From an uncultured Verrucomicrobiota bacterium (lineage in GTDB: Bacteria; Verrucomicrobiota; Verrucomicrobiia; Limisphaerales; JADLHS01): a stretch of 33,254 nucleotides of DNA. The notes below the pieces were generated by a model. That model was not told the origin of the DNA. It did not search any database and saw only the letters and a program-made list of their open reading frames with translations. The position numbers were made by a program, and so were the translations under genes. This document shows positions 23,688 to 30,901 of this stretch, piece by piece. Where the stretch lies: contig CAIKLQ010000436.1 in the NCBI GenBank assembly GCA_903828255.1, forward strand, positions 1-33,254, read 5' to 3'. The stretch's first letter is position 1. Each line of letters opens with the position of its first letter.

Positions 23688-24752
23688 TTACTTCGCAGGT
23701 GTGAGAATCAGCTTCCGGAACGCGATGGGGCCGTGGTCGCCCTGCAGCAGGATGGGGCCGGGCTTGGCCTCGTCACTATCCAGTGCGCCGCCGGTAATCC
23801 CCGGGATGGTTTGTCGCTCGATGATCCGCTCGCCGTTTAGCACCACGGTAACGAGCCGGCCAACCAAAGTTATCTCCATGGTCTGCCACTCGCCGGGTGT
23901 TTTTGCGGCATTGACGCTGGGCGTCAGAAAGCCATACACGCCACCGATACGATGGGCGTCGGGCGGCAGCCCAAAGTTGTCCTCGATCTGCACCTCGTAT
24001 CGGCCGCGGAGGTAGATGCCGCTGTTACTCTTTTTCGGATAGCGAAATTCCGCATGGAGCTTGAAGTCCGTGAAGTTCCGCTCGGTTAGCAAGTCGTTGC
24101 CGGGGATCGCATTAGTCAGCAGGCCGCCCTGGACCAACCAACCGTGCTTAGCCTCCGGATGGCGCGGCTTCCAGCCGGCAAGGTCCCGTGCGTTGAAAAG
24201 TTCGATCGGCGGGCCCCACTTGGGCGGTTGCTCCCGTTGGAGCGATGGGGCGCGGCGGCCCTCGAAATGAATCCGCTTCCCCTGATCGTCGGTAACTTCG
24301 CCGCGCAGCACATCCCCTTCGAGCTTGGCATCGAACACCACATCGTTGGGACGCCGCTCCCATTGCGGCGGCAGCGCAAAATGAATTCGCCCCTGGTCTT
24401 CCTCGATTTGGCCGATGGGACGGGCGCTGCCAAACTGACCGACGTAACTACCGACCAACGTGCGATAGCCGGATTGGCTGACTTCGAGCCAGGACGGGTA
24501 TTCGCGCTCAGAACCGCGAACCACCAAATCCCAGCGACCAACCACCGCTGGCGGCTCCCGCTTCACGAAAGGATCGTCGCCAGCGGCGAGCGCCGAAACC
24601 CCGCCCAAGAAAAGAACGGTCGCGGCCCCGATCGTCCGAGCCAAAGCCCCCGATCTCCTCGGAGGCTGACTGGTCAACGGCGGCAGGCTGATCAACCCGG
24701 GTTGGGTGTGGTTGCTGGTCTGGATCTGCGAGTTGGTAGTTCTTAGTTTCAT
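23688..24752 (-). CDS. DUF1080 (3-keto-disaccharide hydrolase) family secreted protein
   Basis: A 354-residue protein with a long polar N-region and a hydrophobic segment (ALARTIGAATVLFLGGVSALAAG) that serves as signal peptide or anchor. The first domain (about 60-165) is a strand-rich region, SWLEVSQSGYRTLVGSYVG. The second, about 170-354, is the DUF1080 concanavalin-like fold: IELFNARDLAGWKPR, AKHGWLVQGGLLTN, NFTDFKLHAEFRYPKKSNSG, YLRGRYEVQIEDNFG, GGVYGFLTPSVNAAKTPGEW and PILLQGDHGPIAFRKLILTP. Members are abundant in Verrucomicrobia and Planctomycetes; some hydrolyse 3-keto-glycosides. ATG 24752 is used because the 15 upstream residues do not fit a signal sequence. A hairpin separates it from the cytochrome c gene upstream. 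Confidence 0.92.
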   Translation of the reverse strand: MKLRTTNSQIQTSNHTQPGLISLPPLTSQPPRRSGALARTIGAATVLFLGGVSALAAGDDPFVKREPPAVVGRWDLVVRGSEREYPSWLEVSQSGYRTLVGSYVGQFGSARPIGQIEEDQGRIHFALPPQWERRPNDVVFDAKLEGDVLRGEVTDDQGKRIHFEGRRAPSLQREQPPKWGPPIELFNARDLAGWKPRHPEAKHGWLVQGGLLTNAIPGNDLLTERNFTDFKLHAEFRYPKKSNSGIYLRGRYEVQIEDNFGLPPDAHRIGGVYGFLTPSVNAAKTPGEWQTMEITLVGRLVTVVLNGERIIERQTIPGITGGALDSDEAKPGPILLQGDHGPIAFRKLILTPAK

Positions 24753-24835
24753 AATCAAATCTCGAAGCTCGGATTCATGCCTCGGTGAGGACAGCATGGC
24801 TGATTTGCCGGGTGGGACAAGCCAATGTACAAGAC

Positions 24836-24864
24836 GAACGGCCGGACAACCGATCCGGCCGTTC
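24836..24864 (-). terminator. Terminator-like hairpin after the cytochrome c gene
   Basis: GAACGGCCGGA at 24836-24846 pairs perfectly with TCCGGCCGTTC at 24854-24864 around seven bases. It lies 22 bases beyond the cytochrome c stop on the minus strand. The plus side is followed by CTTTTC and the minus side by GTCTTG, so it could act in both directions. It shares the string GGCCGGACAAC with the hairpin at 25381. Confidence 0.6.
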
Positions 24865-24886
24865 CTTTTCAGGCGCTAACCCCGCA

Positions 24887-25216
24887 TCATTTCTTGAAAC
24901 CGCGAACCACCGTGACCAAGCCTTTGATGTCCGCATCGGTAAGACCTTCGGCCGGTTTCATGACCGTCTTGCCTTCCTTGTCCTTGGCACCTTCCTTGAT
25001 GGCTTTGGTCATCTCCTCGTCCTTCATCGCGGCCTGGACTTTGGCATCCGTGTAATTCTTGACGCCCAATTTCTGCCCCATCTTCGTCTGCCCCGCGCCA
25101 TCCGGGCCATGACACTTGGCGCAGCTCTTCTCATAAATAGCTTTGGCATCTTCGGCCGAAGCCACCCAAGCCGACAGGACCAGACCCGCAACGACTACCA
25201 GTATTTGCTTTTTCAT
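24887..25216 (-). CDS. Class I cytochrome c, periplasmic
   Basis: A 109-residue monohaem cytochrome c. The signal peptide is KKQILVVVAGLVLSAWVASA. The haem-binding motif is SCAKCHGPDGAG (Cys32, Cys35, His36), and the distal ligand is Met86 in TVMKPAEGLTDADIKGLV. The size and pattern match small class I electron carriers. It lies between two related hairpins and has no oxidase or dehydrogenase next to it, so its redox partner is unknown. The start ATG 25216 has an A-rich leader with AAAGAT just before it. Confidence 0.95.
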   Translation of the reverse strand: MKKQILVVVAGLVLSAWVASAEDAKAIYEKSCAKCHGPDGAGQTKMGQKLGVKNYTDAKVQAAMKDEEMTKAIKEGAKDKEGKTVMKPAEGLTDADIKGLVTVVRGFKK

Positions 25217-25380
25217 ATCTTTGGATTGTTTGCTTTTTTACGTTTTTGTTTTTCTCGCCACTTTGGGCGACAAGGCCATTCTGCCTTACTGTGTCCGACG
25301 GTTCAACCGCCCAGAACATTCAAAAATTCACCGCCCCTCCCAGTTTCACTCGTCCGCGTTACCGCCCCGTAGAAAACGAA

Positions 25381-25403
25381 AGGCCGGACAACAGGTCCGG
25401 CCT
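25381..25403 (-). terminator. Terminator-like hairpin
   Basis: AGGCCGGAC at 25381-25389 pairs with GTCCGGCCT at 25395-25403 around five bases. On the minus strand it is followed by TTCGTTTTC, which suits a terminator for transcripts from the dehydrogenase gene about 200 bases upstream. Confidence 0.6.
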
Positions 25404-25555
25404 CTTCACACACGGCACTGAGAACGCAGCGCCAACAACGCCGTCATAATAGTCGCCGCCCCGATTCGCAACAGTCCCCATTACGGGGGACACGGCTAAA
25501 GTTCCAAAATACCCGACATCCAACGCCGAATCGAACCCGGCTTCGCACGTTCTTT

Positions 25556-25590
25556 GAATGTTCGGCGTTCGATGTTGGATGTTGGATGCT
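25556..25590. repeat. Dispersed repeat containing GATGTTGGATGTTGGAT
   Basis: The 21 bases at 25568-25588 are identical to 30572-30592, inside the YdcF gene. They consist of short direct repeats of GATGTTG. The same element thus occurs in an intergenic and an intragenic position. A partial inverted copy lies at 25513-25536. Confidence 0.75.
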
Positions 25591-25607
25591 CGCCGTTTTC
25601 CCATCAG

Positions 25608-26561
25608 TCAGGGATTCACCACGTTGACGGGTTGCCCGGCGAGAAAGGCGCGGACATTGGCCACCGCCACGCGCAGCAGGCGGGCGCGGGCGGCTTGCGT
25701 TCCCCAGGCATTGTGCGGGGTGATGAGGCAATTCTTGGCCAGCAACAAAGGATTCGTCGCGGGCGGGGGCTCGACGGACAAGACATCCAGCCCGGCACCG
25801 GCGAGCGCGCCGCTATTCAGAGCTTCGGCGAGCGCGGCTTCGTCCACCAGCGGGCCGCGGCTGGTGTTGAGCAGCAGCGCGGTGGGTTTCATCAGGCGCA
25901 AACGCTCGGCGTTCACCAAGTGGCGGGTTTGCGGGGTGAGCGGGCAGTGGAGGCTCAGCACGTCGCTCGCGCGAAAAACTTCCTCCAACTCCACCCAGCG
26001 CACGAACGGCAGCGCACCGTTGCGCGACGGACTGTGGGCGATGACTTTCATGCCGAACGCGTGGGCCACTTCCGCCACCGCGCGCCCGATGCGCCCGAAC
26101 CCAATCAGGCCCAACGTCAAGCCGTCGAGTTCGCGCAGCGGAAAATCCCAGTAGCACCAATCCGCAGACTGCGTCCACTGGCCGGCGCGGACGGTTTGGG
26201 CGTGGTGTCCGGTGTGATTGGTGAGTTCGAGCAGCAGCGCAAACGTGGCCTGCGCGACCGAGCGCGTGCCATAGGCGGGAATGTTCGTGACGGGAACGCC
26301 GCGTTCGCGTGCCGCCGCCAGGTCCACGACGTTCGTGCCCGTGGCGAGCACGCCAATGTATTGCAACGCCGCCAGTCGTGCGAGGCTTTCGCGCGACAAG
26401 ACGGTTTTGTTCGTGAGGACGATGCCCGCGCTCGCCGCCCGCACTTCGATTAGTTCCGGCGGCGTGCGGTCGAAAATATCGCACGGGCCGAGCGCCTTGA
26501 GCTCATCCCAATTCAAGTCGCCGGGATTCAAGGTGAAACCGTCCAGCACCACGATGTTCAT
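25608..26561 (-). CDS. D-2-hydroxyacid dehydrogenase (glycerate dehydrogenase-like)
   Basis: A 317-residue NAD-dependent D-2-hydroxyacid dehydrogenase. The nucleotide-binding motif is LTLGLIGFGRIGRAVAEVA. The catalytic triad is visible as Arg in LLNTSRGPLVDE, Glu in GLDVLSVEPPP and His in CLITPHNAWGT. The substrate-binding half includes VLATGTNVVDLAAARERGV and NIPAYGTRSVAQATFALLLE. The pattern is closest to hydroxypyruvate/glyoxylate reductases rather than SerA, because there is no ACT domain. ATG 26561 is chosen; the 46 upstream in-frame codons read as dispersed-repeat sequence (RVLEEFNPNSGKGPGG). It is the gene after the decayed exosortase, 196 bases away. Confidence 0.94.
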   Translation of the reverse strand: MNIVVLDGFTLNPGDLNWDELKALGPCDIFDRTPPELIEVRAASAGIVLTNKTVLSRESLARLAALQYIGVLATGTNVVDLAAARERGVPVTNIPAYGTRSVAQATFALLLELTNHTGHHAQTVRAGQWTQSADWCYWDFPLRELDGLTLGLIGFGRIGRAVAEVAHAFGMKVIAHSPSRNGALPFVRWVELEEVFRASDVLSLHCPLTPQTRHLVNAERLRLMKPTALLLNTSRGPLVDEAALAEALNSGALAGAGLDVLSVEPPPATNPLLLAKNCLITPHNAWGTQAARARLLRVAVANVRAFLAGQPVNVVNP

Positions 26562-26757
26562 AGGTTCACGCGGAATTGTGGCCGACCGCCCATTCTCAGA
26601 TCGAGGATGGCAGACATGGCCACCGGGGCCCTTGCCGGAGTTGGGATTAAATTCTTCCAAGACACGCGAGGAAGTTACCGGGGTTTGGTGTCGACGCAAG
26701 CGGGGAGAGGCGGGTTGGGCGAGCTTATCGATGAATTCGGCGAGTGATGTTGCGGCA

Positions 26758-27490
26758 TCAATCAGAAGCCCCGGCTGGTGGGAGCAATTGGGTAAGCCTT
26801 TGGTCAGCGGTAAACTCGCCGAAGAAAAGGGAAAGCATCAAGGTCGCTTGCAGGGAACGAATGCCGCTGCACGCCTTGTCAATGCCCACGCTGCCGGTGG
26901 TCAATTCGATGACGTTGCCGTGCTGCATCGCTGGAATGCCGATCCAGCCCAGAATTTCAATCGTCAACGCCGTGTCCATGCGCGTCAATCCTTGGATAAC
27001 GGGATGCTCGATGCCGTAAGGCCAGGGAACGGCCACCAAGAATAAACATACTGGGAAGACGCACTGCGCCAAGCGCGTCGGCCCCAGCGCACCCCCCCCC
27101 CAGCAACCTAAACCCGATGACCTGCCCGGCGAGCGCCCAACTGACCAAGGCCCACTCCGGGCTGGCTTCCTAGATCAACCGCGTCGGCGCGTACAGCAGG
27201 GCGCAGAGCGCAAATAGAAGATAGAAGATGGGAGTTGGGAGATCGCCGACAAAAGATGGCGGTTGGCAGATAGCAGATGCCGGACGGGCGCTACCATCTC
27301 CGATATCCGATCTTCGATCTCCGGCGCTCATGCGCTCCCAGAGCAAATACACACAAAGAAACGGCACGGACCAGCCGTAGGCATATTGCGGATTTGGGCT
27401 CCACGGCACCCGGAGGTGGTTGATGAGCAACCCCCAAAGATACAGCAACGGCAAAACGCCGAGCACCCAGCGCCAAGTTATACGTAACAT
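26758..27490 (-). pseudogene. Exosortase (EpsH-like), decayed
   Basis: Three frames together reconstruct an exosortase, a polytopic membrane cysteine transpeptidase that processes PEP-CTERM proteins. The N-terminal part (27490 to 27173) has WVLGVLPLLYLWGLLINHLR, QYAYGWSVPFLCVYLLWER and APTRLI, then TAG at 27170-27172 where Gln (CAG) fits. The next part, EASPEWALVSWALAGQVIG, runs into a G10 run at 27102-27111, after which the sequence continues in another frame: GPTRLAQCVFPVCLFLVAVPWP, QHGNVIEL and the catalytic-Cys motif GIDKACSGIRSLQATLMLS. It ends soon after FFGEF, before the conserved Arg and His of the active site. Codons about 55-92 are dispersed-repeat DNA inserted in frame. It is almost certainly inactive unless the assembly is at fault. 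Confidence 0.85.
27205..27328. repeat. Repeat-derived insertion inside the exosortase gene
   Basis: This stretch is made of near-repeats of short words (ATAGAAGATAGAAGATGGG, GGCAGATAGCAGATGCC, TCCGATATCCGATCTTCGATC) with inverted symmetry. It is translated as DRRSDIGDGSARPASAICQ in the exosortase frame, between two recognisable exosortase segments. Confidence 0.7.
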
Positions 27491-27625
27491 TGTGGTTTTG
27501 GTTCACCCCCGCCAAGGCCACCTGGGTGCATCCGCGGTGCATCGATGCCCCGCCCACTCCCATTCACCGGATAATGTTTCATAAACTCTTAGCCCTTAAA
27601 CTTTCTGGTCCTCGGATTGAATAGG

Positions 27626-28285
27626 CTAAGCCGCCACCGCTTCCCGGCGAGGTCTCTGCTCAAAGAACACCGAGGGCGGATACCAAGCGGCAATTTCATA
27701 TCCATTCTGCGAAAGATGCTGATTGATCTTACCTGCTAGAATTACTGATAAATCTTTGGTTTGAATCTCGATACAGATGAGTCGTGGAACGAACTTGTTA
27801 AAGTTCAGGCCCGAAAGCACAGCAAAGTCATGCCCCTCGACATCAATCGAAAGAAAGTCCACGGAGGGCAGGTTGTTTTCTTCGATGAGTTGAGTCAGGG
27901 TTTTGGTTCTGAGTTTTGACTCTTCACGCTCACAGAACTCCAATTTATCCATCGACCCATAGCTACCTTGGGTCAGCCGCGAGCGTGAGAGTTTCACTGG
28001 TTGATCGGATTGATCCGAGACCGCGGCCGTCACGTTAATATCCCCCGGTCTAAACAAGTGAAACAGGCGGATCTTATTTTCGTCCATGTCCACGCTCAGT
28101 CCGCGCCAGCCTCCAAGAAATAGCCTGGCGGTGTTTGAGGCGTAAAAGGGATGAAAGCACCCCACGTCAACAAATATGCCGCGCTTTTTCTCCACAAAAT
28201 AATTGCGCACAAAAATGTCTTCCCCAAATTGCGAAAAATGCACTCTGGGTGAAGCGAATACACCAAGCAATCCTTTGAACAACAT
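27626..28285 (-). CDS. FkbM family SAM-dependent methyltransferase
   Basis: A 219-residue methyltransferase of the FkbM (Methyltransf_21) family, which O-methylates sugars or small hydroxyl groups. The N-terminus has the usual SQFGEDIFVRNYF. The SAM-binding loop is IFVDVGCFHPFYASNTARLF, and the second conserved motif is VDFLSIDVEGHDFAVLSGL with Asp148, Glu150 and Gly151. In an EPS locus it most likely methylates the glycan. The base composition is clearly more AT-rich than the neighbours, and the gene contains no repeat insertion, which suggests later acquisition than the rest of the locus. The ATG at 28285 is preceded by sequence that looks like dispersed repeat. Confidence 0.93.
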   Translation of the reverse strand: MLFKGLLGVFASPRVHFSQFGEDIFVRNYFVEKKRGIFVDVGCFHPFYASNTARLFLGGWRGLSVDMDENKIRLFHLFRPGDINVTAAVSDQSDQPVKLSRSRLTQGSYGSMDKLEFCEREESKLRTKTLTQLIEENNLPSVDFLSIDVEGHDFAVLSGLNFNKFVPRLICIEIQTKDLSVILAGKINQHLSQNGYEIAAWYPPSVFFEQRPRREAVAA

Positions 28286-28451
28286 CTAGTGTTCCTTCTG
28301 TAGGCCTGTCAAATTTCCGATTGGCAATTGCTGCTGATGGCGCGTTGGCAACCCTCTTGAGACACGCCGGGTCGGAGCCCGGCGCTCCGTTCTGCTGGTT
28401 CACAGTTCCGAGGACCGTCCCGAGTCGAAGCCCTAACGGGACTTGGCTCGA
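28286..28451. other. Short intergenic region with dispersed-repeat sequence
   Basis: Contains TTTCCGATTGGCAATTGC (a relative of the TTCCGATTGGCGATTTC word inside the adjacent glycosyltransferase gene) and a GC-rich hairpin-like block CGGGTCGGAGCCCGGCG near 28368. No gene. Confidence 0.55.
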
Positions 28452-29768
28452 TCACGCGTCGAGTCTCGGCGGTTGACCGACAACCTTGCCGCGCATCAAC
28501 CCCATCCAAACGCCGGCGCCCCAGCACAGATGCAACGTGGCAAGGATGACGGGGAGCAAGGCGAAGCGGGTGAAACACAGAGGGCGGAGCGCGGAGGGCG
28601 GAAGTGTGATTTGGGATTGGCGATTTCCGATTGGCGATTTCTGACCAGAGGAATCTCTGGATTGGTGGTCGCCGTGGTGGGTGAGAAACAAAGTCACAGT
28701 GGCGACTGAAAGAAAGCAAAGGTAGGCGGCGATCAGGATGCAGCAGGCGATCCGTCCTGCCTCGCTAAAAAGTGCCGTCAGCCCGCACAACGCCAGCGCC
28801 GCCACGAACAGCGGCGGAATCAAATGGCGCACTTTGAGGGACCCGCCCTGGGAGCGAACGAAGCGCCCTTTCCAGTTGCCGTAGCGCCAATACTGCCGGG
28901 CCAGCGCCCCGAGCGTGGAGCGAACGTAATACTTTGCCCGCAGCCAAGGCAGCAACATGATCCGGCCACCGGCGGAGCGAAGCCGATGGTTAAACTCGTA
29001 ATCCTCGTGACAAACGAACTCTTCGCGAAACAATCCCACCCGTTCGAAGGTCCGCCGGTGAATCGCCCAAAACGGCACCGTGTCCGTCGGCACTGGTGTC
29101 CAGCCCGTCTCAAGAATCCGATACGGCGAATTTCCCACGCCGAATTTTGAACTCATCGCGACAGCGATGGCTTCTCCCATCAACCCGCACCCAACCGAAT
29201 CCCAAGCCCCGCCCACGGCGAGCAAGGCGGAGGGCGGAGGGGGAGTAAGAGTAGGAGATGAGGGATTCGACGCCTCACCCGCAGCCCTCACCCCCTGCCC
29301 TTCGCTATGTATGTTTGATTGTGCCTGATTACCCTCACTCGGTCTGCGACCACCCTCTCTCGCTCCCGCGGGCGAGGGACCTTGGGCGAGAATGGCGTCG
29401 GACTCTGCCCGATCGAGGCGGAGAGCGGGTTCAGCCTGCGCGCTGGCCAGACACACGACGCACTCGCGGACGTAGTTTGGCGGAATGACCCCATGTCCAT
29501 CCACCCGCACGATCACCTCCCCGCGGGATTCGCGGATAGCCAGGTTCAAGCCCGCGGGCGTGATCTGCTTCGGATTGTCCACCATCCGCAAGCGTGAATC
29601 CGTCTCGGCCAACTCCCGCACGATCTCCCGCGTTCCGTCCTCCGACATCCCGTCCGCCAGAACCACTTCAATCAACTCCCGCGCATAGTCCTGTTGCAGG
29701 ATCGCCGTCAGGACCTCGCGAATCGTCGCCGCCTCATTGCGCACCGGCAAGATGATGGAAACAGTCAT
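28452..29768 (-). CDS. Family 2 glycosyltransferase (ExoA-like) with repeat insertions
   Basis: A 438-residue GT-A fold glycosyltransferase for exopolysaccharide extension. TVSIILPVRNEAATIREVL opens the nucleotide-sugar domain, followed by the acidic motifs LADGMSEDGT and EVIVRVDGHG. CHEDYEFNHRLRSAGG and ARQYWRYGNWKGRF complete the family pattern, and two to three C-terminal membrane helices anchor it (FVAALALCGLTALF, CILIAAYLCFLSVATVTLFL). Two extra in-frame stretches interrupt it: about residues 111-190 (Pro/Gly/Ser-rich, ALRLDRAESDAILAQGPSPA onward) and about 365-398 (GQKSPIGNRQSQI). Other members pass directly from the first part to GCGLMGEAIAVAMSSKFGVG. The ATG at 29768 matches the family start; upstream codons read HRNTETP, which is repeat-derived. 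Confidence 0.9.
   Translation of the reverse strand: MTVSIILPVRNEAATIREVLTAILQQDYARELIEVVLADGMSEDGTREIVRELAETDSRLRMVDNPKQITPAGLNLAIRESRGEVIVRVDGHGVIPPNYVRECVVCLASAQAEPALRLDRAESDAILAQGPSPAGAREGGRRPSEGNQAQSNIHSEGQGVRAAGEASNPSSPTLTPPPPSALLAVGGAWDSVGCGLMGEAIAVAMSSKFGVGNSPYRILETGWTPVPTDTVPFWAIHRRTFERVGLFREEFVCHEDYEFNHRLRSAGGRIMLLPWLRAKYYVRSTLGALARQYWRYGNWKGRFVRSQGGSLKVRHLIPPLFVAALALCGLTALFSEAGRIACCILIAAYLCFLSVATVTLFLTHHGDHQSRDSSGQKSPIGNRQSQITLPPSALRPLCFTRFALLPVILATLHLCWGAGVWMGLMRGKVVGQPPRLDA
28575..28676. repeat. Repeat-derived insertion 2 in the glycosyltransferase gene
   Basis: Contains GATTTGGGATTGGCGATTTC and the following GATTGGCGATTTC, a short direct repeat, plus GGGCGGAGCGCGGAGGGCGG. It is translated as the SPIGNRQSQI-containing loop between two membrane helices. 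Related words occur intergenically at 28316-28333. Confidence 0.7.
29199..29438. repeat. Repeat-derived insertion 1 in the glycosyltransferase gene
   Basis: About 240 bases (80 codons), kept in frame. It contains CTCGCTCCCGCGGGCGAG (7-base arms, 29356-29373), purine-rich and pyrimidine-rich runs and GGCGGAGGGCGGAGGGGG. The encoded segment is low complexity and absent from the normal family pattern. It looks like several nested dispersed elements. Confidence 0.7.
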
Positions 29769-29962
29769 CCAGTAGAAACTAACGGGTGTCTCGGTGTTTC
29801 GGTGGTCCAGCGTTTCAGAAGCAGAAGGATTCATGGCGATAGATCAGGCCGCCCAGAATCCGGCCAACCCCCGCCAACCGTTCAAGCAAGCCTTGATGCT
29901 CGATGACCGCGAGAAATTCGCAAGCGAAAGCCACTGAATGACCGGTTCACCGATACACCGCC

Positions 29963-30901
29963 TCACCGTCCGCCGTCCTCTGCCTTCTGTCCCCTCACCG
30001 CCTCCCACAACAGGCCCAGATACTCGTGCAGGGCGCGTTCGCTGTTCTGGAGATTGCCCGCACTGGGAAACAGATGGCCCGGGCTGAAGACCGACGGCGT
30101 TACCGTGTCCACAAGGTAACCGCTCGGAGCTGGCACGGCGTTGACACTGTGCCGGTGCGCCAGCACCATCGCGCGCGGCAAATGGGAGGCGGAGGAAACC
30201 AGGATGACGCGGTTCGTAGTCACTACCTGCCGACACCAGACGACTTCATCTTCGGTATCCCGCGCCGTCGCGCACACCTGCACCGCGTTGGTTGCCATCC
30301 CAAATATGAGCAACAACTCTCTCAACACCCGAATTTTCTCCTCGTCCGGCACGGCTGACCCGGAAACTGAAACCAATAGAGTGGTGTTGGGAAACAGCCG
30401 ATGCAAGCGGACGCCTTCGAGCAAACGCTGCAACGATTCGTCGCTCAAACGGGCTGCGGGCGGGCGGTTGGTATCAGCGGACAATCCCGAAGCCGAAAGC
30501 ACCATGATGAAGCTTGGCGCTCCGTCTTCCCCCTTCTGTCTTCCGCCCGAGTCCACCGGGATCCCTCCCGCTTCGATGTTGGATGTTGGATGTTGGTTGT
30601 TCGATCTTCCCCGCAAGCCGCCCGCCGTCCCTCCGTCCCCAGCCTTTTGTCCCCTGCCCACTGTCCCCTGCCCACTGACTCCCAGCACCGCCGGATACCG
30701 GGCTTCCAAATGCCTGAGCGCCAACCGCGGTAGCCAGGGATAGCTGAAGGCCAGAAGGAGAAGGGTGCCGGTGATGACCAAGCCGCGCCCGGTCCTTTTC
30801 CACCGCGTGAAGTTCCATACCCCCAGCCCCAAAAGCAAAAACCCCGCGCAGACCGGCACGGGAAAAAGAAAACAGGGAAGGAGTTTCTTGAGGAAGAACA
30901 C
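29963..30901 (-). CDS. YdcF/ElyC-like DUF218 membrane protein with repeat insertion
   Basis: A 312-residue protein from GTG 30901. Two N-terminal membrane helices (CFLFPVPVCAGFLLLGLGVW, GLVITGTLLLLAFSYPWLP) precede a DUF218 domain: RLLEGVRLHRLFPNTTLLVS, ATARDTEDEVVWCR, NRVILVSSASHLPRAMVLAH and SERALHEYLGLLW. Family members act in envelope polysaccharide or cell-wall metabolism, and are common in exosortase/EPS loci. Residues about 76-130 are an inserted stretch with NNQHPTSNIEAGG; its DNA includes the 21 bases also present at 25568. The insertion directly precedes the first strand of the domain (FIMVLSASG), where family members usually have DAIVVLGGG. The C-terminal tail RGQKAEDGGR is also repeat-derived. 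It may still fold. Confidence 0.85.
   Translation of the reverse strand: MFFLKKLLPCFLFPVPVCAGFLLLGLGVWNFTRWKRTGRGLVITGTLLLLAFSYPWLPRLALRHLEARYPAVLGVSGQGTVGRGQKAGDGGTAGGLRGRSNNQHPTSNIEAGGIPVDSGGRQKGEDGAPSFIMVLSASGLSADTNRPPAARLSDESLQRLLEGVRLHRLFPNTTLLVSVSGSAVPDEEKIRVLRELLLIFGMATNAVQVCATARDTEDEVVWCRQVVTTNRVILVSSASHLPRAMVLAHRHSVNAVPAPSGYLVDTVTPSVFSPGHLFPSAGNLQNSERALHEYLGLLWEAVRGQKAEDGGR
30512..30676. repeat. Repeat-derived insertion in the YdcF gene
   Basis: About 165 bases containing the GATGTTGGATGTTGGATG element (30572-30592, identical to 25568-25588) and direct repeats of CCCCTGCCCACTG near 30652-30678. The DUF218 frame is preserved across it. Confidence 0.75.

Larger units (their letters stand above)
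25217..25607. other. Intergenic region with hairpin and dispersed repeats
   Basis: The stretch holds the cytochrome c promoter side (25217-25330), the hairpin at 25381 and a TTGGATGTTGG-type repeat (25556-25590). Apparent open frames here come from the repeats and are not genes. Confidence 0.6.

Noticed and set aside
25359-25604. Minus-strand open frame in the spacer after the hydroxyacid dehydrogenase gene.
   Set aside because: Its translation (SNIQHRTPNIQ) is dispersed-repeat sequence and it also runs through the 25381 hairpin; there is no domain.
17849-27172. Two internal TAG codons (17849-17851 plus strand; 27170-27172 minus strand) as sign of amber recoding.
   Set aside because: TAG is the terminal stop of the agmatine deiminase, small membrane protein and DUF5069 genes, and the two sites would need different residues (Trp and Gln).
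29814-29962. Two short opposed open frames between the GT2 and YdcF genes (a minus frame ending LIYRHESFCF; a plus frame starting MAIDQAAQNP).
   Set aside because: Each is only about 35-40 codons and they overlap each other. The minus frame could be a gene remnant but matches nothing I recognise.
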